From Dyadobacter chenwenxiniae (GTDB lineage: Bacteria > Bacteroidota > Bacteroidia > Cytophagales > Spirosomataceae), in the NCBI RefSeq assembly GCF_022869785.1, contig NZ_CP094997.1, positions 3,906,001-3,970,000 of the forward strand: 64,000 nt of DNA, given 5' to 3'. The notes beneath the pieces are model-generated. The model had not been told where the DNA came from. It saw only the letters and a list, made by a program, of their open reading frames with translations, and ran no database searches. The position numbers and the translations under genes were made by a program. Positions 38,117 to 49,400 of the stretch are shown piece after piece. Position 1 is the first letter of the stretch, and every line of letters begins with the position of its first letter.

Positions 38117-41100
38117 TTAAACTTGAAGTTTACATTCACACCATAATTGCGCGTTGCAGGTAAACTGGTTCCTTCAATACCCGCGTATCTCAGGTTCGCG
38201 CCGAACGTAGCTTCCGGATCGATGTTTTTGGTTTCTCTTGCGAAGTACAACAAATTACGTCCAACCAGAGAAATGTTCACAGCACGGATCAAAGGCCATT
38301 TTTCTACCATTTTCGATGGCAAGTTGTAACCTAATGTAAGCTGACGAAGTTTGATAAAATCACCGTCCACCACACTAATGCCCGTAACATTGTTCGCCAG
38401 AGCCGTGTAATACGCTTTTGCAGATGCACTCACGGTGTTAGGAGCGCCTGATTCGGTTACGCCTGTTATTACACCACCATCGCGGCCTACCAATGTCGCT
38501 TTGTTCAGACCGTTTCTGTAAGTGTAGTTTTCCGTTGCAGAAAGGATTTTGTTGCCGTAGTTGTAATCAACCAAAACACCAAAATTGAAATCGCCCAATC
38601 TGATGTCGTTGTTAAGCCCACCATATAATGTTGGCAACACCGATCCGTAGCTGGTCATCTTGTCGGCACGTACAGGCAAACCTGATGCATCTACAATGAT
38701 CTGTCCGTTTGCGTGATATTTGTAATCATATGCACGGATCTGAGGACCGGCCTCTCCTACCACGAACGCTGTTACTGCATTACCCAATGTTGCACGGTTG
38801 GAACCAAGGTTAATGTCCAGGTTGTCCTGATCTGTGCTCAGGATCTTGTTTTTAACCGATGTCAGGTTGAAAGACACATTCCAGTCGAATTTCGAAGTTC
38901 TCACCGGTGAGCCTGTAAGCATTACTTCCAGACCTCTGTTTTGAACTGAACCTGTTCCTACCACACCTCTTACGTAACCCGTTGCACTACTATATGTTGC
39001 GGGCATGATTTCGTTTTTGGTTTTCTGATCGTAGTAAGAAACATCTAATCCAAGACGGCTTCCGAAGAATTTCAACTCAAAACCAACTTCAACTTCGCTT
39101 TTTGTAAATGGTTTCAGGAACAAGTTTGGAAGCTCGTCGCTGAAATTACCTGTCGGAACGCCATTGAAGGAGTTTCCTACACCATAATAAATCGCTGTTC
39201 CGTAAGGCGTTGAAGGCTCTCCACTCGTACGGGCGTAAGAAGCACGCACTTTACCAAAGCTAAGCGTTGATGAGTTCAAAAGATCTGTGAAGATGAAAGA
39301 ACCTGTTACAGAAGGTGTAAAAATGCTTCTTGCACTGCTTGGCAGCGTGGAGTATGAGTCATAACGGCCGGTTGTGCTCAAATTCAGGATGCCTTTGTAT
39401 CCCAGATCAACACTGTAATAGGCTGACTGAACTTCACTGTTCTGAACTTCATAGTTCCTGTTGAAATTCACGACGTTGTTCCAGCTGTACAAATAAGGAA
39501 GCACAAAAGGACCACCGCCGATCTGCACTTTCTCATATTGGTTTTTACGAAGGTTTGCACCAAGGATCGCGTCCAAAGTGAAATCGTCGCCGAAGCTTTT
39601 GGTAACACCCAACAAACCATCCACATTGATTTCTGTACGCTGCGCATTGGAAAGTTCATCCAGCGCGCCTTTGCCGTTCTGAGAAAAGCCTGTTCCCCAA
39701 GGGGTTACCTTGAAAATACGGTCATTTGCATTGTCATAACCAACCCTTCCCTGTGCGTAGATCCAGTCTGCAAACTGGTATTTCACTGCAACAGCAGAGA
39801 TCAAACGTTTCCTTTTTACGTCGTTAACAAATTGATTAACAACAAAATATGGATTTGTAACATATTCATCGTCGCTGAAAACGATCTCCTTGCCGGTTTC
39901 AGGATTGAAACCCGGCGCAAGAATACGCTGATCGATGTTCGGAGCCAGGAAAATACCGTTGTTGGCATTCATAGGGCCATCGCTCAAAATAGGCTTGCCC
40001 TTGATTTTCTCATCGATGTAATTCGCCATTACATTAATGCTCAACTTTTTGGTAATGTTCTGATCCGCTGTAAGGTTGATGGTTTTTCTGCCCAATCCAC
40101 TGTTTTCGATGATTGATTTTGTATCAAGATTAGCAACGGATAACCTGAACGATCCGTTATCGCCACCTTTGGTCACAGCAACACTGTTTGTGAAGTTGGA
40201 GCCCATGCGATAGAAATTCTTGATATTGTCTTTCTGAGCAGAGTAAGCATAGTTTTTGCCGTCAAACTGGATCACTTGTGAACCGTCCAGTCTTGCACCC
40301 CACGCCTGGCGGGCAGTTTGTTGTGCAGCCACAGCAGTTGTTGGTTTCAAGCCACCATCTCCCTGACCAAATTCATACTGAAAATCGGTCATATTGCGGG
40401 GCTCGTCCATGGAGTAGTTCATATTGTAATCCACGGAAAAGTCACCTTTTTTACCAGCTTTTGTTTTAACCAAAATAACACCATTGGATGCACGTGCACC
40501 AAACAAGGCAGAGGCAGCCTGACCTTTCAAAACAGTCATTGACTCGATATCGTCCGGGTTAAGGTTACCAATTCCGTCTCCACCGTCAGCTCCACCCCAT
40601 TCTCCTGCACTTCCGCGCTGTGTGTTATCCATCGGAACGCCGTTGATCACGATCAATGGTGAGCCTCCCGAATTCATACTTGGCATACCCCGCATCAGGA
40701 TTTTGGCTGTTCCACCAGGACCGCCGCTGGTTCCTTTTACATTCAAACCGGCCACACGTCCTGCCAATGAGTTCGCTACGTTGGTTTCGCGTGCTCTTGT
40801 CATCACTTCGCCACCGATCGTTGTCACTGAGTAACCCAGCTTTCTGGATTCTTTGGAGATACCCAATGCGGTAACAACAACTTCTTCAAGATTTGCAACG
40901 TCAGGAGCCATTTTTACATCTAATGTCGTGCGGTTTCCTACGCTCAATTCTTGTTTCAAGAAACCGATAGAGCTAAAAACAAGCACATCGCTGTCCTTAA
41001 CACCTGAAACAGAGTAGTTTCCTTCGGCATCTGCATTGGTTCCTCTCGTAGAACCTTTCACGGTCACCGCCACACCAGGAAGTCCCTGGTCTTTCTCATC

Positions 41101-41217
41101 TGACACTTTACCTGTTATCGTCCTGTCTTGCGCAAAAGCCGATAATGAAGTAAGTAGCAGAAAGACTGCAAGCGAGACGAATCCCCTGGAGCAGCTTTTT
41201 AATAGCTTTTCTTTCAT
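38113..41217 (-). CDS. SusC/RagA-family TonB-linked outer-membrane transporter (SusC1)
   Basis: A 1034-residue TonB-dependent receptor. In order: a signal peptide ending AFAQD, a carboxypeptidase-D-regulatory-like domain (TITGKVSDEKDQGLPGVAV), the TonB-box-like NLEEVVVTALGI, the plug (NSLAGRVAGLNVKGTSGGPGG...VINGVP) and a 22-strand barrel ending GVNVNFKFK. It imports a ligand captured by SusD1 using energy from TonB. The SusD1 start overlaps its stop by four bases. A candidate promoter lies at 41266-41296. It is clearly paralogous to SusC2 (same KGSTRGTN and SGRVAG motifs). Confidence 0.96.
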   Translation of the reverse strand: MKEKLLKSCSRGFVSLAVFLLLTSLSAFAQDRTITGKVSDEKDQGLPGVAVTVKGSTRGTNADAEGNYSVSGVKDSDVLVFSSIGFLKQELSVGNRTTLDVKMAPDVANLEEVVVTALGISKESRKLGYSVTTIGGEVMTRARETNVANSLAGRVAGLNVKGTSGGPGGTAKILMRGMPSMNSGGSPLIVINGVPMDNTQRGSAGEWGGADGGDGIGNLNPDDIESMTVLKGQAASALFGARASNGVILVKTKAGKKGDFSVDYNMNYSMDEPRNMTDFQYEFGQGDGGLKPTTAVAAQQTARQAWGARLDGSQVIQFDGKNYAYSAQKDNIKNFYRMGSNFTNSVAVTKGGDNGSFRLSVANLDTKSIIENSGLGRKTINLTADQNITKKLSINVMANYIDEKIKGKPILSDGPMNANNGIFLAPNIDQRILAPGFNPETGKEIVFSDDEYVTNPYFVVNQFVNDVKRKRLISAVAVKYQFADWIYAQGRVGYDNANDRIFKVTPWGTGFSQNGKGALDELSNAQRTEINVDGLLGVTKSFGDDFTLDAILGANLRKNQYEKVQIGGGPFVLPYLYSWNNVVNFNRNYEVQNSEVQSAYYSVDLGYKGILNLSTTGRYDSYSTLPSSARSIFTPSVTGSFIFTDLLNSSTLSFGKVRASYARTSGEPSTPYGTAIYYGVGNSFNGVPTGNFSDELPNLFLKPFTKSEVEVGFELKFFGSRLGLDVSYYDQKTKNEIMPATYSSATGYVRGVVGTGSVQNRGLEVMLTGSPVRTSKFDWNVSFNLTSVKNKILSTDQDNLDINLGSNRATLGNAVTAFVVGEAGPQIRAYDYKYHANGQIIVDASGLPVRADKMTSYGSVLPTLYGGLNNDIRLGDFNFGVLVDYNYGNKILSATENYTYRNGLNKATLVGRDGGVITGVTESGAPNTVSASAKAYYTALANNVTGISVVDGDFIKLRQLTLGYNLPSKMVEKWPLIRAVNISLVGRNLLYFARETKNIDPEATFGANLRYAGIEGTSLPATRNYGVNVNFKFK

Positions 41218-41265
41218 AGTTAGGATAAATTAGTACTAAAAAATTATGTTAAAACTGGTATCTGC

Positions 41266-41296
41266 CAAAGATTACACGGGTGCATAATTTGGTCAA
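41266..41296 (-). promoter_or_regulatory. Candidate promoter of the SusC1-SusD1 operon
   Basis: On the minus strand TTGAC is followed after a 19-base gap (counted from TTG) by TAATCTTTG, close to the Bacteroidota form TTG-N19-TAnnTTTG but with one extra base inside the -7 element. It lies ~50 bases before the SusC1 start. Nothing else obvious was seen in the surrounding 41218-41466 gap. Confidence 0.4.
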
Positions 41297-41466
41297 CAAA
41301 TATCCTAAGTTCTGTGCTAATTAAATAATTTTAAGAATGTATTAACACATATTTATTTTTTTAACCATTTTCTAATACAGGAATACTACATTTTAATAAC
41401 TGTTAAGTTATAGTGCAGGTACCCGAAAATTGTTGCATTGAAACGGACCGAACCTGAAAGGGGAAA

Positions 41467-44400
41467 CTAGCGCTGACGAAGCAGATATGTAACCAGTGGT
41501 GCATTATTCATCGCGCAAAATAATTGCGTTCCCTGGCCGGAGGCTAGCATGGCCAAGTCACGAACCTCACCGGTTGTAAAAAAACCGCTTTTGGCCTGAG
41601 GAATGTATTCAAATTTGAGGCTGCCTTTGTTGAGGAAAAGCTGGACAAGGCTCGCATCGTTTTTGCCCATGCGGACGCGCGTCTGTTTGAGGTTACCACC
41701 GAGAATAATGTCCGATTTACCATCGGCATTTACATCAAAAATAGAGATTGCATAAACCGGAGCGAACTGTGCTTCCACAGGCAAGGCATGAAAGATGAGC
41801 TTCCCGTACCGGTTTTCTAAAATGCCGCTTTTATAGATTTTAGCGCTCAGTTTCCGGGCATTCTTTAATTTATCTCCGGGCAGAATTTCCGATAGTTTTG
41901 CTTTGGAGTAGGAAATGTAATCCGTGTATTTCTTTTTGAGTGAAGGAATCTGATCCAATAACTCATCCCGACTTGCGTATGGCATTTCTACGCCATTTTC
42001 GGTTACGCCTATCACGGGGACAATCCGCTGCAAATTGTCGAAATCGCCTGCATACAGGGCCAGGCTGTCGGGGGATGTGAGGTTCCATTGCCAGTTTGTC
42101 CCCATATTTCCAATTACAAAATCCATATCGCCATCATTGTCCAGGTCGGCCGACTTAATGGTGTTCCAACATCCGTTCAGCCCCGCGGTTCCGTAGGCTG
42201 CACTTGCATGGGATAACTTGCCAGCCTTATTGCTGAAAACCTGAATAGGCTCCCAGTCGGCGGTCAGGATCAGCTCCGGGTAGCCGTCTTTGTTCAGGTC
42301 CTGGAAAACAGCGTCTGTAATCATGCCGGCTTTTGCAAGCTGGGGCGCCAGGCGCTGGGTCTGATCCGTGAAATTTCCTTTGCCGTCATTGGTATACAAA
42401 AAGCCTCCCGCGCTTTCAGGAAATCGCCCAGGCGTAACGCGGACGCCGAGGAAAACGTCCAGGTCACCATCCCGATCGAAATCGGAAACGGCTATCGTAC
42501 CGGCATTACCAGCAAGTTTTGGGAAAGATGTTCTCCTGTACTGACCGTTCGCATTGATATACAATCGTGGAATCAGCAGCGGATCTTCCGGATTAAGCTC
42601 ATAACCGGCACTAACGATCAACAAGTCCTGATCTCCATCACCGTCTGCATCCAGAAATGCGGCCTCCGCATCTTCATATGCGGCATCTCCCTCGAATTCC
42701 GGTTGGCTGGATTTAATCCATTTCCCTTTTTGGCTAACAAACAAACTGCCCGCCTGCCCTCGCGCACCACCGATGTAAAAGTCATCTGTCCCGTCGCCGT
42801 TCATATCCTTTTGCGCCATTTTGGGGCCCTGGTAACTGAGCATATTGGGCAGCAATGTTTGTACCCTGAAATCATTTCGCGGATCTTCCAAATGTTTGAA
42901 ATCAAAGGCAATCTCAGGCTCCCAATAAGTGACGGGCTTGCTGTAAGGCTTGTCGGACTGCTTTTCAGCGTCCGCATATTTTACGGTTAAGGGTTTATTA
43001 GCCACCGGATTTTTTAAAACCTGTCGGCTTCCGTCGGCCCACGTTACAACGAGTGAATCTATCTGACTATCACTACCCAACCCAAAATGCACCGGGCCCC
43101 ATTGCGCAGACTGAAACCCGCGCACCGGCATAAAATGCTGGGTTTGCGTGAGGGAATCAGCGTAAAGCGTGAGTTTCGTGCCCGCCAGGAATGCATATTT
43201 GGGAGATTCCAGCTTCACTTTCAGGTAGTTACTTCTGATTTTTGTCTCTGCATTGTTTTTATAAACAAAAGCCTTCTGGTTCACATTGTTCGTCACAATG
43301 TCCAGGTCACCATCATTATCGAGATCGGCGTAAACAGCTCCGTTGGATTGATTTGTTTTTTCAAATCCCCATTCCTCCATTTTCCTTGCGAATGTCAGCC
43401 CCTTTTGATTTTGGAAAATATAATCCGGCTCATCAATGGGCGGCATTTGCGCGATGATCTCCATTTGCGTGGGCATCTTTCCACTCTGCCCGGCCTTCAC
43501 CTGCATATCCGTTGAATATTTCAGAAACTCCATATTGGTATAATCCCTGGCGTAACCATTGGAAACGAAAATGTCCTTCCAGCCATCATTATCAAAATCG
43601 CCCATCAGCGCAGCCCAGCTCCAATCGGTGTTAGAAACCCCTGCCAATTGACCGATCTCGCTAAAAACCGGCACGCCATTGGCATTCACTCCGTTATTCA
43701 ATTGCAGCATATTCCGCGAAGATTGGTCATGAAAACCGGCGCGGATGAGCTGCTGATACTTATCGTAATTATCGTCTCCCGAAGTTAATTTAATGCGCTC
43801 ATTGGATGCAGGAAGCATGTCCAGCGTCATAATGTCCATCAAGCCATCATTATTAATGTCCGCCGCATCTGTTCCCATGGAGTAGAGCGAAACGTGGCCG
43901 GTGGCCTCGCGGATCACTTCTTTAAATTTGCCGTCCTTCTGATTGAGATACAGATAATCATTCTCATTGTAATCATTGGCAATATAAATGTCCTGCCAGC
44001 CATCATTGTTGAAATCATTGACATTGACCCCCAAACCAAAGCTCAGCACATTGGAAATGATGCCGGAGGAATCTGTCACATTCGTGAAACTGCCACCCTC
44101 ATTCCTGAGCAGCTTATTGCCATAAGCGTCATTGCGCGGCTCGCGGTAACTGCCTATCAGGTTACTAAAACCAGCGTATTTCTGAACGGAATGGTTGAGT
44201 AAGAAACAATCGGTATCGCCGTCCCGGTCATAGTCGAAGAAAACGGCTTGTGTGGTGTAGGATAGGTCGTCAAGGCCGTACTGCGCAGCTTTTTCGGTAA
44301 ATGTGGGAATGCCGTCTGCCGTTTTGCCATTGTTCACATAAAGCAATTTGCTTCGCAGGCGCGGATTTTGCGCACCGGCACGGCAAACGTAAATATCGAT

Positions 44401-44778
44401 CCAGCCATCGTCATTAATGTCCACGAGCGAAACGCCCGTTTTCCAGCCCTCATTTAAGCCTGTCCCTGATTTTTCGGAAACATCTTCAAATTCAAAACCG
44501 CCTTTATTGAGATACAGTTTATTAGCCACCATGTTACCGGTGAAGTAAAGATCTACCAGGCCGTCGTTGTTGAAATCTGCCGCTGCCACGCCTCCTCCAT
44601 TGTAAAAGTAGCCGTAAGCGAGCACATTATTTTCAGCCTCTTCCTTGATGTAATTATTGAAATCAATGCCTGTTTCGCCGGATTTGAGCAGCGTAAAAAG
44701 CGTGTCTTTGTTTTGGCAAGACGTGAAAAACAGGCAAATGGGAAGGAGTATACGGCCAATGTTCATCGTAACCAGCAT
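41467..44778 (-). CDS. FG-GAP/ASPIC (CRTAC1-like) lipoprotein
   Basis: A ~1103-residue protein with a lipobox LFFTSC (Cys21 from Met 44778; Met 44766 also possible), so it is lipid-anchored rather than freely secreted like its paralogue at 33047-36361. It shares the same plan: early FG-GAP repeats (DFNNDGLVDLYF, DINDDGWIDIYV, DYDRDGDTDCFL), an ASPIC/UnbV section (MPVRGFQSAQWGPVHFGLGSDSQ...WADGSRQVL) and a second propeller (DMNGDGTDDFYI, DADGDGDQDLLI, DFDRDGDLDVFL). The frame is open upstream to 44880, but a terminator hairpin lies in that extension, which argues against the longer start. Ligand unknown. Confidence 0.9.
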   Translation of the reverse strand: MLVTMNIGRILLPICLFFTSCQNKDTLFTLLKSGETGIDFNNYIKEEAENNVLAYGYFYNGGGVAAADFNNDGLVDLYFTGNMVANKLYLNKGGFEFEDVSEKSGTGLNEGWKTGVSLVDINDDGWIDIYVCRAGAQNPRLRSKLLYVNNGKTADGIPTFTEKAAQYGLDDLSYTTQAVFFDYDRDGDTDCFLLNHSVQKYAGFSNLIGSYREPRNDAYGNKLLRNEGGSFTNVTDSSGIISNVLSFGLGVNVNDFNNDGWQDIYIANDYNENDYLYLNQKDGKFKEVIREATGHVSLYSMGTDAADINNDGLMDIMTLDMLPASNERIKLTSGDDNYDKYQQLIRAGFHDQSSRNMLQLNNGVNANGVPVFSEIGQLAGVSNTDWSWAALMGDFDNDGWKDIFVSNGYARDYTNMEFLKYSTDMQVKAGQSGKMPTQMEIIAQMPPIDEPDYIFQNQKGLTFARKMEEWGFEKTNQSNGAVYADLDNDGDLDIVTNNVNQKAFVYKNNAETKIRSNYLKVKLESPKYAFLAGTKLTLYADSLTQTQHFMPVRGFQSAQWGPVHFGLGSDSQIDSLVVTWADGSRQVLKNPVANKPLTVKYADAEKQSDKPYSKPVTYWEPEIAFDFKHLEDPRNDFRVQTLLPNMLSYQGPKMAQKDMNGDGTDDFYIGGARGQAGSLFVSQKGKWIKSSQPEFEGDAAYEDAEAAFLDADGDGDQDLLIVSAGYELNPEDPLLIPRLYINANGQYRRTSFPKLAGNAGTIAVSDFDRDGDLDVFLGVRVTPGRFPESAGGFLYTNDGKGNFTDQTQRLAPQLAKAGMITDAVFQDLNKDGYPELILTADWEPIQVFSNKAGKLSHASAAYGTAGLNGCWNTIKSADLDNDGDMDFVIGNMGTNWQWNLTSPDSLALYAGDFDNLQRIVPVIGVTENGVEMPYASRDELLDQIPSLKKKYTDYISYSKAKLSEILPGDKLKNARKLSAKIYKSGILENRYGKLIFHALPVEAQFAPVYAISIFDVNADGKSDIILGGNLKQTRVRMGKNDASLVQLFLNKGSLKFEYIPQAKSGFFTTGEVRDLAMLASGQGTQLFCAMNNAPLVTYLLRQR

Positions 44779-44807
44779 CGAATGTTTGTATAAAAATAAT
44801 GGATAGC

Positions 44808-44836
44808 AAAAAGGCAGGCAATGCGCCCGCCTTTTT
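44808..44836 (-). terminator. Terminator of SusD2
   Basis: A 12-bp stem with one mismatch (44808-44819 with 44825-44836) and T-rich 3' side on the minus strand lies ~25 bases after the SusD2 stop and 30 bases before the FG-GAP lipoprotein start. It may allow partial read-through. Confidence 0.65.
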
Positions 44837-44861
44837 GTTACATGCAGATTTCCATATGACA

Positions 44862-46412
44862 TTATGGTTTGTCCCACCAAAGTCTGGTTGCGGAATTATC
44901 AGGGCCGCCCAGCAGCTTAACGGCCTCCGTCACAGCGGCTTGGTTCGTCTGCTTCTCACTGTCGACATACGGTGTCCGTCTCACCACCGCGTCTTTGGGT
45001 GAATCCGGATTATCGGAGTTGATCCTTGCATACAGTTTCGGATAACCTGTTCTACGATATTCTGCCCAGGCTTCATGCCCGTTTGGATAGTTTGCCAGCC
45101 ATTTCTGTGTAATAATTTGTTCAAGTTGTTTTGCGGGAACTGTTGAGAATTTGACTGGAACATCTGTCAAAGCAGGCGATTTAACAAAGTCTGCCAGGGC
45201 AACCGGAGGCGTTGTGCCGTTGATATAAGCCGTAATGGCCGCAGCATCCGAAATACCCCATTGCTTCATGGCAGTTTCAATTCCTTTTTCATAAAATTCT
45301 TTTGCAGTGCCTGTCCCCATTTTCCATCCTTTCAATGCACCTTCTGCTTTGAGGAAATAGGCCTCAGATGCGTACATAATCGCAAACGGATTGGATCCTT
45401 GAACTGCCGGCAAAAACGCATCGGCTACATTGGAAGTGGCGCTGGCAGCATTAACAGGCTGACCTAACTCGCCCTGCGTGTAACCGTTACGCAACCCTTT
45501 GAATGTATTGGTTGTTCCTGGCACAGGTGCATAATATTTGCTGATGCGGGGATCCGCATAACCTTTCAAAACGCTTTCCATCGCCGCGCTCATACGGAAC
45601 TCGTTCCATGCAGTGGCCTGGTTCATCGGATTGAACGAGTTGGGGGTTACTTTCAGGAACGCATCGTCTGCATTGGTTGCCAATGTTCCGGCGGCAGCGG
45701 CCGATTCGGCTTCGGTTTTAGCCAATGCGGGCTCTGCCTCGGACATCCGCATCGCGATCCGCAATCTCAGCGTGTTGGCAAACAGGATCCATTTATTCAC
45801 ATCTCCTGCGTAAATCTGGTCTACCGAGCTAAAAACTTTCGTGCCTTTCAGCGTTTCCAGCGTTGCAGTAGAAGCCTTCAATGTGGCAATGAAATCTTTG
45901 TAAATAAATTCCTGGCTGTCATAAGGAACAGACGCCTCACCACTGCCTACTTTGGAATAGGGAATAGGGCCCCAATAGTCGGTTCTTGGCAAATACATAT
46001 ACACTTTCCAGATGTTCGCCATTGCAAACTTGCCTGGATTTTCATATTTCCCGCCAGGGCCTGTATTTTCCAAAACACCTAATAATGCAGGAATTGCTGT
46101 GCCGTAGAAGTCATTCCAGGCTCCATTGAGCCAGTTACCAACCATTACATTGCGGTCTGAAGAAAAACCCTGCGCCACATTGGCAAAGTACTGGCCCTGC
46201 AAATCCGCAAAAAGGCTTTGGTAAGTTTGCCAGGCTGCAAAAATAGACCGGTATTGCGCTGCTGCATAAGCGTTTTCTGTTCCGGACTCATCCAGTTCAG
46301 TCAGCTTGGTCGGATTTGTATTGATCTCCTCAAAATTTCCCGTGCAGGAGTAAGTTGCCGCTGCAACAGTTGTAAGGAGAGCGAACGATAATATTTTATA
46401 GCTCCTTTTCAT
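44862..46412 (-). CDS. SusD/RagB-family outer-membrane lipoprotein (SusD2)
   Basis: A 516-residue SusD-like_2 lipoprotein with lipobox ATYSC (Cys23), then TGNFEEINTNPTKLTE, YLPRTDYWGPIPYSKVGSGE in the core, a segment EQIITQKWLANYPNGHEAWAEYRRT near the C-terminus typical of the family, and the end ...NSATRLWWDKP. It starts 15 bases after the SusC2 stop and forms the second SusC/SusD pair of the window. It binds the ligand at the cell surface for SusC2. Ligand class cannot be told from sequence, but the cell invests in two related pairs side by side. Confidence 0.93.
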   Translation of the reverse strand: MKRSYKILSFALLTTVAAATYSCTGNFEEINTNPTKLTELDESGTENAYAAAQYRSIFAAWQTYQSLFADLQGQYFANVAQGFSSDRNVMVGNWLNGAWNDFYGTAIPALLGVLENTGPGGKYENPGKFAMANIWKVYMYLPRTDYWGPIPYSKVGSGEASVPYDSQEFIYKDFIATLKASTATLETLKGTKVFSSVDQIYAGDVNKWILFANTLRLRIAMRMSEAEPALAKTEAESAAAAGTLATNADDAFLKVTPNSFNPMNQATAWNEFRMSAAMESVLKGYADPRISKYYAPVPGTTNTFKGLRNGYTQGELGQPVNAASATSNVADAFLPAVQGSNPFAIMYASEAYFLKAEGALKGWKMGTGTAKEFYEKGIETAMKQWGISDAAAITAYINGTTPPVALADFVKSPALTDVPVKFSTVPAKQLEQIITQKWLANYPNGHEAWAEYRRTGYPKLYARINSDNPDSPKDAVVRRTPYVDSEKQTNQAAVTEAVKLLGGPDNSATRLWWDKP

Positions 46413-46427
46413 TTTTCAGATTTACAA

Positions 46428-49400
46428 TTAGAATGTCAAATTAAGACTTACACCCAATGAGCGCGTGGACGGCATCGAGAACGACTCCAAACCAACCGTT
46501 GTATTGGCCGAGCCAGCAACCAACTCAGGATCAAAGCCTTTTGCTTTATTCATCAGGAAGAACAGGTTACGACCCACAAGAGAAAGTGAAGCGCCCTGGA
46601 ACGGCGATTTTGCCAGAACGCCCGCAGGAATGCTATAACCAAGGGTGGCTTCTCTAAGCCTGATGTTGGAAGCACTGTATGTGAAGGCTTCTCCAATTGG
46701 TGTGTTACGTCCGCCAACAAATTTCCAGTAAGCTTCCGCGGTTGTTGACACCGTGCTGGCGCTTCCGTCGGTCTGAACGCCTTCCACAACCATTCCGTCA
46801 CGTCCGGCAAGTGTTTCTTCTGTCACACCGTCCGCATAGATTACTGCATTGGTGAAAGAGGTTACAACTCCTCCGATTCTTCCGCTGATCAGGAAGCTCA
46901 GGTTAAAGCCTTTGTAGCTAAAACGGTTTGTTACACCACCTGTCCAGCTTGGGCGCGAGGTGCCTAACGGAACCGTCGTACTCGCGGTTACGAGCGGAAT
47001 ACCGTTCTTACCCACCTTAATACGTCCTTGGTCATCTCTCTGATAGCCCCGGCTATAAATCTGGCCCAATGCTTTCCCTTCCTCAGCACGCACGAAGTTC
47101 ATAAAGTCTGAAGCGAGCGGCAACGTAGCAACCCTGTCTGATAATTTCACCACTTTATTCACATTCCTTGCGTAGTTCAGGTCAAGGTTCCAAGAGAAAT
47201 TCTCCGTTTTGACCGGCGCTATGTTGAATGTTAATTCGATACCGCTGTTTTTTACATTACCTGCATTGATATATTCAAAGCTCCATCCCGAGGCCCGTGA
47301 AAGGGGAACCTGGAATAATTGATTTTTGGAATTACTGCTGTATAATGTAAGGTCAAACCCGATTCTGTTTTGCAGGAATTTTGCTTCCAGACCAATCTCA
47401 CGTGCAGTGGTTAGCTCCGGTTTCAAGTCAGGGAAAGGCTTAATGTTATCACGAACAATAAAACCAGTGTTTCCACCCGCTACATAGGAATAGGTTTGCG
47501 CCAAAAGATATGGGCTTGCATCATTACCAGTCAATGCGTAGCTTCCTCTTATTTTGGCAAAAGAAATCGCCTGAGGCAGCTGGAACAAGCTAGATAATAC
47601 TGCGGCGGCTCCGACAGAGGGGAAAAAGTAAGATTGGTTTGCTGTTGGCAATGTAGACGACCAGTCGTTTCTGGCTGATGCAGAAACGGTCAATGCATCT
47701 CTCCAGATCAAATCCGCGGATGCAAATACGCCTTGCTTGCGGGTTTGTGTAACCGTCCTGTTGGTCACCGAGTTTCTTGCATTGGTTGTTACAAACAAAT
47801 TATCACGGTTCAAACCGTTGTTCAGGGTTTGGTGATTGACATAGTCGCGTTGCAAAATGTTACCACCAACTGTTGCGTCCAGCTTGAAGTTTTCGCCAAA
47901 CTGCTTGCTTACCAGGGCAAACAAATCAAGGTTTAGTTCTGAATTGTCTCTCCAGTTGGTCTGGTAATCCCCGAAATCTGCGATTGTATATGTGTTGGTA
48001 TACCATTTTCCTTCAAACTTATCAATATACTTGTCATAACCGGCACGTCCCATTACAGTTAACCAGGGCGTAGCTTTGTAGTTAAGAGATGTGAATCCGT
48101 AAATGCGGTCGCGGTTATCCAGTGCCAAAACGCGATTTTTGATCCAGTAAGGGTTTTGACCACCATTAGAACCCGGGTTCCAATAATTCTGCAGCGTTTT
48201 TCCTGTCGCCGGATCTACATATTCGAAATCCTTTGCCTGATCTAAGGCAATACTTCTCGGAAGACGCAGAATGTGGCGTTGCAAGTTGGCGAACGCTTCT
48301 CCCGTCTGCTGCCTGTTTTCAATTTTCTCGCTCAGATAAGTCACTTTACCATCGAAGCTCAGCTTGCTTGTGATCTGGCTGGACAAGCGTAAATTAAAGT
48401 TATTTCTGCTCAGTTTGTTATTGGAAACAACTCCTTTGGCTGACGTATTGGTGTATGAAAAGTACGTCTGCACTTTTTCATTGCCCGCAGTCAGCGACAC
48501 TGAGTTCGCAAGGGATGTTCCGGTTGAGTAAAAATCCTTGTATGAATCGGGCTGTGGCGAATAAGCGTAGGTTTTGCCCTTATTGTCCGGATCCGGCCCC
48601 CATGCAGCTACTTGCTGTCCATCCATCTTTGGCCCCCAGCTAAATTCGCTGTTGGGCTGAAATTTACCTTCGACGCCCTGGCCATAGACATTCTGGAATT
48701 TCTGCAATTCCATCGCCTGCTCCATTTGGAATGTGCTGCTGATATTCACACCAACCCCCTTTCTAACCGCACCTTTTTTAGTAGTGATCAAAAGGGCGCC
48801 ATTCGCAGCACGGCTTCCGTACAATGCCGTTGCAGACGCTCCTCTCAATACGTTAATCGATTCAATGTCGTCAGGGTTAATGCTGGAAAGACCATCGCTG
48901 GCATCACGACCACCGTTTGCATTGGCGGGACTGAAATTGGAGTTGTCAATAGGCACACCATCTACAACGATCAAAGCCTGGTTATTCCCTGTGATCGAAC
49001 GGTCACCGCGCAAAACCACACGGCTGGAACCGCCCACCCCGGAAGATGAACGCACAATGTCCAAACCCGCAACACGCCCCGAAAGCGAGTTGGCGACGTT
49101 CAGTTCTCGTGCTTTGGAAAAATTGTCCGTATTGATCATCTGAGTGGCATAGCTCAGCGTTTTTTGCTCTTTCGAGATCCCCAGGGCCGTTACAACCACT
49201 TCACCCAGGTTCCGCACGTCCGGCTCCAAAGCCACGCTTACGTTGGAAGTTGAAGCGGTAACATCCACTTCTTTAGATGTATATCCCACAGAGGAAATGA
49301 TGAGCGTACCTGTTGAGCCCATTGTAATGGTGAAACTCCCCTCGGCATCTGTGTTGGTTCCCCGGGTCGAGCCCTTAATGAGGATGTTTGCGCCGGGTAT